DNA from: Arsenophonus sp031446145
GTDB taxonomy: Bacteria > Pseudomonadota > Gammaproteobacteria > Enterobacterales > Enterobacteriaceae
Reading direction: 5' to 3'
Length of the DNA stretch: 64,000 nucleotides
Assembly: GCA_031446145.1 (NCBI GenBank)
Contig: CP132903.1
Span: 124,001-188,000, forward strand
Position 1 is the first letter of the stretch, and each line of letters begins with the position of its first letter. Shown here piece by piece: positions 18,534 through 27,002 of this stretch. Under the pieces are notes generated by a model that searched no databases, was not told the DNA's origin, and worked only from the letters and a program-made list of their open reading frames with translations. The translations under genes and the position numbers were made by a program.

Positions 18534-20075
18534 ATGAAAAAAATAATATTGTATCAAAATACATGGTTACGAATATTTATAAGTTTTATTTTTGGTCTTT
18601 TTGGAACACTAGCTTTTTCACCTTTTGATATCTGGTTAACAGCACCTCTTTCGCTTTTTGGTTTACAATTTTTGATTATCAGTATTTCAAAAAAACAAGC
18701 TTTTTTAACTGGATTTTCTTGGGGTATAGGCCTATTTTCTAGTGGCATTCATTGGGTTTATATTAGCATTAGTAACTTTGGTGGGATGCCATTCATTATT
18801 AATGTATTTTTAATAATATTATTTATTGCTTATTTAGCATTTTATCCTGCATTATTTTCTTATATATTAAATCAATGCTTCCCAGATATAAATATTTTCC
18901 GTTTTATTTTTGCTGCACCATCAATATGGCAATTAATAGAATCTTTGCGCTGCTCAATATTAACAGGTTTTCCTTGGTTACAATTTGGATACACACAAAT
19001 AAATGGACCACTCAAAAACATTGCACCAATCTTTGGTGTTGAAATGATCACTTTTTTATTAATGCTTATCAGTAATTTTTTTGTATTTAGTGTTATTAAA
19101 CGAAAATTTATTCCATTGTTTTTTGGTATTCTTATATTATATTCACCAATTTTAATAAAAAAATATCATTGGATTACACCAGTTATGCAAAAGAAAACAC
19201 AAATTGTTTTAATTCAAGGAAATATAACCCAAAACTTAAAATGGAAAACAGAATTTTTAAAAAATATTATGAGTATTTATCTTTCGTTATCTAAACCTTA
19301 CATTGGAAATACAGATATTATAATTTGGCCTGAATCCGCAATTCCATCCTTAGAATCACATAACACAATTTGGCTAACCTCATTAGACGATCTATTACGT
19401 TCAAAAAAAACTCACTTAATTACTGGTATTGTTGACACAAAAAAAAATACAGAAAATATAAAAAAATATTTTAATACTATTATTGTTTTAGGAGAAAAGA
19501 AAACTTATCAATATCCAACAAAAAATCGTTACCAAAAACACCATTTAGTACCTTTTGGTGAATTCGTGCCACTAGAAAAAATATTACGTCCAATTGCACC
19601 TTTATTTAATTTACCCATGTCAAATTTCAGTTCCGGAAATTATTACCAAAAACCATTAATTGTCGGTAATATTCATCTGAATGCAGCTATTTGCTATGAA
19701 GTTATTTTAGGAAAGCAAATACGAGATAATTTTCAACCAGATGTAGATTTTTTATTAAGTATTGCAAATGATGCCTGGTTTGGGAATTCTATTGGTCCAT
19801 GGCAACATTTACAAATGGCACGCATGCGTGCACTTGAACTTGGAAGACCATTATTAAATGCAACAAATAATGGAGTTACAGCAGTTATTACACCTTATGG
19901 AAATATTCAATCACAACTCCCACAATTCACTCGTTCAGTATTACGCACTACAGTAACACCAATGAAAGGTATAACACCTTATGCACTTTGGAGTAATTGG
20001 CCTATGTGGGGATTTGTTATTTTATTTATCATATTAGCATTTATTAGCAAAAAACAATTTAAAATTTCTGTATAA
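18534..20075 (+). CDS. lnt: Apolipoprotein N-acyltransferase
   Basis: Lnt adds the third acyl chain to lipoproteins in the inner membrane, so that Lol can move them to the outer membrane. The 513 residues match E. coli Lnt (512). About six to seven hydrophobic segments fill residues 10-210. The nitrilase domain carries the triad E267 (WPESAIP), K335 (KHHLVPFGEF) and C387 (AAICYE), at the same numbers as E. coli. Clients in this window include BamD, LptE and the short BamC. Confidence 0.97.
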   Translation: MKKIILYQNTWLRIFISFIFGLFGTLAFSPFDIWLTAPLSLFGLQFLIISISKKQAFLTGFSWGIGLFSSGIHWVYISISNFGGMPFIINVFLIILFIAYLAFYPALFSYILNQCFPDINIFRFIFAAPSIWQLIESLRCSILTGFPWLQFGYTQINGPLKNIAPIFGVEMITFLLMLISNFFVFSVIKRKFIPLFFGILILYSPILIKKYHWITPVMQKKTQIVLIQGNITQNLKWKTEFLKNIMSIYLSLSKPYIGNTDIIIWPESAIPSLESHNTIWLTSLDDLLRSKKTHLITGIVDTKKNTENIKKYFNTIIVLGEKKTYQYPTKNRYQKHHLVPFGEFVPLEKILRPIAPLFNLPMSNFSSGNYYQKPLIVGNIHLNAAICYEVILGKQIRDNFQPDVDFLLSIANDAWFGNSIGPWQHLQMARMRALELGRPLLNATNNGVTAVITPYGNIQSQLPQFTRSVLRTTVTPMKGITPYALWSNWPMWGFVILFIILAFISKKQFKISV

Positions 20076-20207
20076 CAACAAATCTATAACATATTGTATT
20101 AATTAAATTATATTGATTATTAAAATTAATTATTTATTTTATATAATAATATTTTATTATGTTTTTAAAAATTCATATTTATAAAAAAATTATAAAAAGG
20201 ATATCTT

Positions 20208-20933
20208 TTGATTTATTTAAATAATGTTTCTAAATGGTATGGAAAATTTCAAGTATTAATAAATTGCTCAATTTCAATTCAGAAAGGAGAAGTTATAGTA
20301 ATATGTGGTCCATCTGGTTCAGGAAAATCAACATTAATAAAAACCATAAATGGTTTAGAACCGATTCAAAATGGTGACATATTTATTAATGACATTCATG
20401 TTAATAACAAAAAAACCAATTTATCTGCATTACGTTTAAAAGTAGGCATGGTATTCCAACATTTTGAATTATTTCCTCATTTATCTATTATTGATAACTT
20501 AACGTTAGCACAAATAAAAGTGTTGCATCGAAATAAAAAATTTGCTAAAGAAATAGCATTAAAATTATTAGAGCGTGTTGGTTTGACGAAACATATTCAT
20601 AAATATCCTGCTCAATTATCTGGTGGTCAACAACAAAGAGTTGCTATTATTAGAGCGCTTGCCATGAATCCAATTGCAATGTTATTTGATGAACCAACTT
20701 CAGCATTAGACCCAGAAATGATTAATGAAGTTCTTGATGTAATGACCAATCTTGCCAAAGAAGGTATGACTATGATAGTTGTCACCCACGAAATGAGATT
20801 TGCTAAAAAAGTTGCTAACCGAATAATTTTCATGAACAAAGGAGAAATTATCGAAGATAGCTATAAAAAAGACTTTTTTTCTGCACCAAAATCAGCACAA
20901 GCTAGAAAATTTCTGGATAAAATAATATACTGA
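20208..20933 (+). CDS. gltL: Glutamate/aspartate ABC transporter ATPase GltL, without neighbouring permease genes
   Basis: GltL powers the GltIJKL importer of glutamate and aspartate. The 241 residues equal E. coli GltL in length and match it throughout. Walker A is GPSGSGKST (34-42), the signature is LSGGQ, Walker B is MLFDEPTSALDPE, and the H-loop is in VTHEM. It begins with TTG after AAAAGG. gltI, gltJ and gltK, which precede it in E. coli, are absent: only 132 bases separate it from lnt. The intact motifs suggest that the protein is still used, perhaps with a permease encoded elsewhere. Confidence 0.93.
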   Translation: MIYLNNVSKWYGKFQVLINCSISIQKGEVIVICGPSGSGKSTLIKTINGLEPIQNGDIFINDIHVNNKKTNLSALRLKVGMVFQHFELFPHLSIIDNLTLAQIKVLHRNKKFAKEIALKLLERVGLTKHIHKYPAQLSGGQQQRVAIIRALAMNPIAMLFDEPTSALDPEMINEVLDVMTNLAKEGMTMIVVTHEMRFAKKVANRIIFMNKGEIIEDSYKKDFFSAPKSAQARKFLDKIIY

Positions 20934-21122
20934 TTTCCTGTAAAAACGCATGATATCATCTTATAAAGAAAGAAAAAAGAATATTTTTAAAAATTGACTA
21001 TTTTTAATAATTTTAATCCATCTTTAAGATAAATTTCATATAATACATTTTTGATAAAAAAATAATTGATAAAAAATATAAACTGTATTTATAAAATATC
21101 TATTTAATTATTCCATGAAAAC

Positions 21123-21171
21123 AATATCCGTTTTTTCATTCAGTAATCTTTTTTATAACATAACGGATATT
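21123..21171 (+). promoter_or_regulatory. Inverted repeat followed by T-tract upstream of leuS
   Basis: AATATCCGTT at 21123-21132 is perfectly complementary to 21162-21171, with a 29-base loop. The right arm runs into TTTT, and leuS starts 33 bases later. It may be the gltL terminator or a leader structure of leuS; no leader peptide is visible. Confidence 0.4.
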
Positions 21172-21203
21172 TTTAAATTGTTATATAGGAAAAAGAACTT
21201 GTT

Positions 21204-23786
21204 ATGCACGAAGAATATCAACCAAAAAAAATAGAGAAATACGTACAACGTTATTGGGAAAAAAAACAAGCGTTTAAAGTTACAGAAGATTATAATAAAG
21301 AAAAATATTATTGTTTGTCAATGTTGCCTTATCCATCTGGTAAACTTCACATGGGACATGTTAGAAATTATACAATTGGTGACGTTATATCACGTTACCA
21401 GCGCATGTTAGGAAAAAATGTTTTACAACCTATAGGTTGGGATGCCTTTGGTTTACCTGCTGAAAACGCAGCAATTCAAAATAATATTGATCCAGCATCT
21501 TGGACTTATAAAAATATACATTATATGAAAAAACAATTAAAAATTTTTGGATTTTCTTATGATTGGAGTCGAGAGTTAACAACTTGTAAACCAGAATATT
21601 ACAAATGGGAACAATGGTTTTTTACAAAACTTTATGAAAAGGGGTTAATTTACAAAAAACTATCTGGTGTTAATTGGTGCCCAAATGATTTAACAGTATT
21701 AGCTAACGAACAAGTTGTTAATGGTCGTTGTTGGCGTTGTGATACCATAGTACAATACAAAGAAATACCTCAGTGGTTTATAAAAATTACTAGTTATGCC
21801 GAAGAACTATTAAATGATTTAAATAAATTAGATGGCTGGCCAGAAAAAGTTAAAACCATGCAACGTAATTGGATTTCTCGTTCTGAAGGAATCGAAATTA
21901 CATTTCATGTGATAAACAGTGATCAAAAATTAATTACATATACCACTCAGACTGATATTTTTATGGATGTAACTTATCTTACTATTTCACCTAATCATCC
22001 ACTATCAAAATCTATAGCAAAAAAAAATGCCAAATTACATTTTTTTATTAATAAATATAAAAACACAAAAGTTACAGAAATAACAACAGAAAACATAGAA
22101 AAAAAAGGTATAAACACTGGTTATTACGCAATTCATCCTCTAAACAATGAAAAAATTCCTATTTGGATAGTTAACTTTATATCAATGGAAAATGGTACAG
22201 GTGTCATAATGGGGGTTCCAGGACACAACAAAAATGATTGGAAATTTGCTACTAAATATCACTTACCTATTAAAGAAGTTATAGCTAATAAAAAAAATAA
22301 AATTCCTGATTTAAAAATAGGTCCTTTTGTTGATAAAAATTTATTAATAAATTCAGATGAATTTAATGACACAAAAAACAAAATTACTGGAGATGCTCTT
22401 ATTAATAAATTAATCCTTCAAGGACAAGCAAAACGCAAAGTAAATTATCGACTTCGTGATTGGAGTATTTCTAGACAACGTTACTGGGGCACACCAATTC
22501 CTATGGTAAATATGGAAGATGGTTCTATTGTTCCAGTTCCTAAAGAAGAATTGCCAGTTATTTTACCTGAAAAAATAATAATAGATGGAAGGCATAATCC
22601 ACTTAGCAAAAATCTAAATTGGATAAAAACCACCATCAATGGGCTGCCAGCAATGAGAGAAACTGATACATTTGATACATTCATCGAATCATCTTGGTAT
22701 TATGCACGTTATACTTGCCCTCACTATGATAAAGGAATGCTTGATCCATCTGCAGCTAATTATTGGTTACCGGTTGATCAATACATAGGAGGCATAGAAC
22801 ATGCTATTATGCATCTATTATATTTTCGCTTTTTTCATAAACTTATGCGTGATGAAAATTTAATAAATTCTAATGAACCAGCAAAAAGTCTTCTATGCCA
22901 AGGAATGGTATTAGCAGATTCTTTTTATTATTTAAATAAAAATGGACAACGTGTTTGGGTACCACCCATTTATACAAAAGTAATAAGAGATAAAACAGGA
23001 AAAATTATTAAAGCTACTGATAATAATGGAAATACACTTTTTTATAATGGAATGAGCAAAATGTCTAAATCAAAAAATAATGGTATCGATCCAAAAGCCA
23101 TGGTAGAAAAATATGGAGCAGATACAGTACGCCTATTTTTAATGTTTGCCGCTCCACCAGAAATTACTTTAAAATGGAAAGAATCAAATATAGAAGGTGC
23201 AAATCGGTTCATTCATCGTCTTTGGCGTACTGTTTTAAAACATATCCAAAAAGGAAAAACTATCCCATTAAAAAAAAATAACTTAACAGAAGAACAAAAA
23301 AATCTGAGATACGCTTTACATAAAACAATTACTAAAGTAACAGATGATATTGGTCGACGTTATGCATTTAATACTGCCATTGCTGCAATTATGCAATTCA
23401 TGAATCAACTTAATAAATCACCTCAAAAAAGTGAACAAGATAGAGCATTAATGCAAGAATCTTTAGATGCAATAATACGCATGCTAGCTCCTATAATTCC
23501 ACATGCATGTTTTATTATGTGGAAAAAACTTGGTCATCTCGATGATATTGATCATACACCATGGCCTGTTGCTGACGAAGCAGCAAAAAAAGAAAATACC
23601 AAATTAATTATTATTCAAATAAATGGCAAAACTCGTAGTCGTATTACAATTCCTATTAACAGTTCAGAAGAAGATACTTTTAAAATAGCAATTCAAAAAC
23701 ATGGTATAAAGAAATATATCAAAAATATGAATATATATAAAAAAATTTACGTAAAAAATAAATTATTAAATATTATCGTTTATTAA
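21204..23786 (+). CDS. leuS: Leucyl-tRNA synthetase with a degenerate editing site
   Basis: LeuRS charges tRNA-Leu, one of which is encoded at 14287. The 860 residues equal E. coli LeuRS in length and numbering. The catalytic motifs HMGH (50-52 region) and KMSKS are intact. In the CP1 editing domain the normally conserved TTRPDT (247-252) reads TTQTDI: R249 is Gln, P250 is Thr and T252 is Ile. In the HDxRD motif D342 and R344 are Asn, while D345 remains. Hydrolysis of mischarged tRNA is therefore probably weak or lost. lptE follows by 21 bases, as in E. coli. Confidence 0.97.
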   Translation: MHEEYQPKKIEKYVQRYWEKKQAFKVTEDYNKEKYYCLSMLPYPSGKLHMGHVRNYTIGDVISRYQRMLGKNVLQPIGWDAFGLPAENAAIQNNIDPASWTYKNIHYMKKQLKIFGFSYDWSRELTTCKPEYYKWEQWFFTKLYEKGLIYKKLSGVNWCPNDLTVLANEQVVNGRCWRCDTIVQYKEIPQWFIKITSYAEELLNDLNKLDGWPEKVKTMQRNWISRSEGIEITFHVINSDQKLITYTTQTDIFMDVTYLTISPNHPLSKSIAKKNAKLHFFINKYKNTKVTEITTENIEKKGINTGYYAIHPLNNEKIPIWIVNFISMENGTGVIMGVPGHNKNDWKFATKYHLPIKEVIANKKNKIPDLKIGPFVDKNLLINSDEFNDTKNKITGDALINKLILQGQAKRKVNYRLRDWSISRQRYWGTPIPMVNMEDGSIVPVPKEELPVILPEKIIIDGRHNPLSKNLNWIKTTINGLPAMRETDTFDTFIESSWYYARYTCPHYDKGMLDPSAANYWLPVDQYIGGIEHAIMHLLYFRFFHKLMRDENLINSNEPAKSLLCQGMVLADSFYYLNKNGQRVWVPPIYTKVIRDKTGKIIKATDNNGNTLFYNGMSKMSKSKNNGIDPKAMVEKYGADTVRLFLMFAAPPEITLKWKESNIEGANRFIHRLWRTVLKHIQKGKTIPLKKNNLTEEQKNLRYALHKTITKVTDDIGRRYAFNTAIAAIMQFMNQLNKSPQKSEQDRALMQESLDAIIRMLAPIIPHACFIMWKKLGHLDDIDHTPWPVADEAAKKENTKLIIIQINGKTRSRITIPINSSEEDTFKIAIQKHGIKKYIKNMNIYKKIYVKNKLLNIIVY

Positions 23787-23807
23787 AATTAATATTTAGG
23801 AAAAAAT

Positions 23808-24313
23808 ATGCATTATTATATTGTATTTTTTATAAATTTAACTTTATTTATCATGACTGGTTGTGGATTTCATTTACAAACGCTCAATCAAATACCTAAA
23901 AATCAAGTAACTTTAATAATGAATGATCCATATGGACCTTTAGGATTAGAAATAAAAAAAGAATTATATTTGAATAATATACAATACATCAACAAAAACT
24001 CAAAAAATATTATTACTCTAAAAATTATAAATACATCTGAAAATACTAAAACTATATCTGTATATCAAAATGGTCAAAACGCAGAAAAACAATTTTTTTT
24101 TCGACTGATGCAGAAATTATTTTGCAAAATGGTGTTGTATACCCTATCAATATAAATGTAGAACATATTTTTTTTGATATACCGTTAGAAATATTTCCTA
24201 AAGATATAAAAAATACCATAATACAAAAAGAACTATATGCAAAAACAGCCCGTCAATTAATTCATAAATTATTAATCATTCAAAATGATATTACAAATAA
24301 TGCACATAAATAA
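23808..24313 (+). CDS. lptE: LPS-assembly lipoprotein LptE, frameshifted at a T9 tract
   Basis: LptE (RlpB) plugs the LptD barrel that inserts lipopolysaccharide in the outer membrane. The signal peptide ends with acceptor Cys19 (MTGCGFH). The first 98 codons run in one frame to CAA TTT TTT TTT. The T-run 24093-24101 has nine bases. With ten, translation continues with STDAEIILQNG and on to a Lys at 24313, matching the rest of E. coli LptE through the ELYAKTARQLIHKL block. As read, frame one ends at 24155. Total restored length is about 168 residues; E. coli has 193, with a longer C-terminal tail. It sits in the conserved leuS-lptE-holA-nadD order. Confidence 0.85.
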
Positions 24314-24329
24314 GAGTATTAAAATTTAA

Positions 24330-25370
24330 ATGATCAATATTTATCCAGAAGAACTAGACTTATACTCAATGCAGAATTTTCCATCTTGTTTTTTTGTTTT
24401 TGGTAATGATCATTTTTTATTACAAGAAAGCTTAGATGAAATTTATAAAATTGCAGAGTTATACGGTTTTACTGAACGCTACGCTCATCTTCTTGAACAA
24501 AACAGTGATTGGAATAATATTTATTATTTTGTTCAATCACTAAACTTATTCAGACAAAAAAAAATTCTTATTTTAACATTATCCAAAAATTGTTCTAATG
24601 TAAGTACATCTCATAAATTATCAAAACTAACTGAATTATTACACTCTGATGTATTACTTATATTATGTGGCAATAAATTGACTAAGCAACAAAAAAACAG
24701 TCAATGGTTCAAAAAAATAAATCAAAATAGTATTTATATTAATTGCCTTACACCTACACAAAAAACACTACCTCAATGGATAACAAGACGAGCAAAAAAA
24801 ATCTCACTAACTTTAAATACAGAAGCAAATCAAATACTTTGTTATTATTATGATGGTAATTTATTAACTATTTCTCAAACACTTAAACAATTGTCAATTT
24901 TATATCCTAATGGTAATCTTACAGTATCACATGTTAAAAAAGTAATAAATAACGCTGTTCATTTCACAGCTTATCATTGGATTAATGCAATGTTTTTAGG
25001 TAAAACTAAAAAAAGTTGGTATATTCTAAAACAATTGCAAAGAGAAAAATATGAAGAAACAATACTTTTACGAACAATTCAACGTGAATTAATATTTTTG
25101 TTAAAATTAAAAGAAAAAACAAAAAATAAAGAATGTATAAAATCATCTGATAACAAAGCTTTTTTTAAAATGTATCACCCTCTGATACTTTCTGTAATCA
25201 ACCGTTTATCATTACGGCAATTACAAGTAGCAATAAACTTAATTGCCAAAGCTGAATTATATTTCAAAAAAAATAATAACATATCTATATGGCCAAAATT
25301 AGAAATTTTATCTATCTTATTATGTGGAGAAGCAATCTCAGAGAGTTTTATTAATGATTTTACAAAATAA
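24330..25370 (+). CDS. holA: DNA polymerase III delta subunit
   Basis: HolA (delta) opens the beta sliding clamp within the clamp-loader complex. The 346 residues align with E. coli HolA (343). The N-terminal clamp-interacting region includes the FVFGNDHFLLQESL segment near residues 22-35. It is weakly conserved in sequence, as is usual for this family, so position in the leuS-lptE-holA-nadD operon is strong support. Its 3' end overlaps nadD by 17 bases. Confidence 0.92.
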   Translation: MINIYPEELDLYSMQNFPSCFFVFGNDHFLLQESLDEIYKIAELYGFTERYAHLLEQNSDWNNIYYFVQSLNLFRQKKILILTLSKNCSNVSTSHKLSKLTELLHSDVLLILCGNKLTKQQKNSQWFKKINQNSIYINCLTPTQKTLPQWITRRAKKISLTLNTEANQILCYYYDGNLLTISQTLKQLSILYPNGNLTVSHVKKVINNAVHFTAYHWINAMFLGKTKKSWYILKQLQREKYEETILLRTIQRELIFLLKLKEKTKNKECIKSSDNKAFFKMYHPLILSVINRLSLRQLQVAINLIAKAELYFKKNNNISIWPKLEILSILLCGEAISESFINDFTK

Positions 25371-26028
25371 AAAAATACGTGATATTCAAAATATTACAAC
25401 TATATTTGGTGGTACCTTTGATCCAATTCATTATGGTCATTTGATACCTGCTACACAACTTGCAAAAGAAATTGGATTAAAAAAAATTATTTTAGTACCT
25501 AATAATTTACCACTATATCGTCCAAAACCAGTAGCAAACATTCAACAAAGAATTGAAATGCTAAAATTAGCAATTGAAAATAAACCATTATTTACTATAG
25601 ATTTTCGTGAAATACAATATCAAATACCATCATATACTATCAAAACACTCATTTCTTTTAGACAAGAAATCGGCTGGAAAAAACCATTAGCATGTATTAT
25701 CGGTCAAGACTCTTTATTATCAATACATACTTGGTTTAATTGGAGAGAAATTTTAAATTTATGCCATTTAATAGTTTTTACTCGCTCAAAAAATAAAATT
25801 TATTTTTCAAATAAAATAATGCAGAAATGGCTAGAGGATCATCAAATACATAATCCAACAATGCTAAAATATCAAGCTTCTAATACAATTTATTTATTTA
25901 AAAATCCCTTATTAAATATCTCTGCAACAAAAATCCGTCAACGAAAAAATAACAAAACCAGTTGTCAACATATGCTACCAAAATCAGTTTCAAACTATAT
26001 TGATAAAAATAATCTTTATCAAAATTAA
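25354..26028 (+). CDS. nadD: Nicotinate-nucleotide adenylyltransferase
   Basis: NadD joins nicotinate mononucleotide and ATP to give deamido-NAD. I start at ATG 25354, which overlaps the holA end by 17 bases and gives 224 residues (E. coli 213). An in-frame upstream start at 25324 would lie deeper in holA. The nucleotidyltransferase motif GTFDPIHYGH is at residues 20-29, and the C-terminal ISATKIR motif is present. The following E. coli genes cobC, rsfS and rlmH are missing. Confidence 0.95.
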   Translation: MILQNKKIRDIQNITTIFGGTFDPIHYGHLIPATQLAKEIGLKKIILVPNNLPLYRPKPVANIQQRIEMLKLAIENKPLFTIDFREIQYQIPSYTIKTLISFRQEIGWKKPLACIIGQDSLLSIHTWFNWREILNLCHLIVFTRSKNKIYFSNKIMQKWLEDHQIHNPTMLKYQASNTIYLFKNPLLNISATKIRQRKNNKTSCQHMLPKSVSNYIDKNNLYQN

Positions 26029-27002
26029 TTATAATAAATTAAGGAAAACAAAAAACTTTTTAAAATAAAAGCTATAGGTTGATAACCAATCCTAATAATT
26101 TATTAATTTTTTTATAATTATAAATCTAAATATCATCGCTCATTACTGGTAATACAACATACTATCAACATTATACTCTTATTTTTTTTACGAAAATTTT
26201 ATCTATTTTTGTTAATTTTATAAGCATAATAAAATAAAATATAATATGAATATTATAAATATTAAAACTTTTAAAAAATAAACTCACATTGTTTTTTATA
26301 AAAATACGTTTGGATAATAATATAAAAAATATCTTTTTATTAATTTACTTAAAAAATTAAATCTTAGTACTCATATAATCATTTCTAAAGAAAAAATTGA
26401 TCGTCACTTTTTATTTATTTCAATTCAAAGTAATGAATAGAAATATAAAAAATAAATCAATAGCATGTATTATTGAAGGAAACAATTTTTTAAAAAATTA
26501 TTATAGATTTAAGGAATTTAAAAATTTATTTCATAAAAAAATAGTTATAAAATCTATAAATTTAGACATCTTTAATATTACCTTAAAAATTATTAATTAT
26601 CATAAATTATGATAATCTAAAAAATACAAAAATCATATAAATCAAATTATCATAATAATTTTCTTATCTAAGATACATAGCTAAAATATAGAAAAATATA
26701 TTTTAAAACTTTTTTTTATTATTATAATAAAAAGAATCAAAAAAATATTTTATAAAAAAATATACTAAAAATATTAACTTTTTTAAATAAACAATCACAA
26801 ATTTAAAATAAATAACATATAAATTATAAATTTATGTTATATAAAATTTTAATAACTAAAATAGTTACATAATATTTTTACTTTTTTTCAAAATTTCGAT
26901 AATTCATACAATATATATGTTATAAAAAACACAAAAAATTACAATAACGGTAATAAATCATTTTTTCTAAATAAAAATAAGATATTCATATAGGTTATTA
27001 CT
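26029..27002. other. Gene-free AT-rich spacer (cobC-rsfS-rlmH position)
   Basis: In E. coli rsfS (ribosome silencing factor) and rlmH precede mrdA. I cannot find either in these 974 bases. A 71-codon open frame at 26397 shows no similarity that I recognise. Confidence 0.6.

Noticed and set aside
26397..26612. 71-codon open frame between nadD and mrdA
   Set aside because: Composition is Asn/Lys/Ile-rich as expected of random AT sequence. It has no ribosome site and no similarity to rsfS or rlmH, which occupy this place in E. coli.
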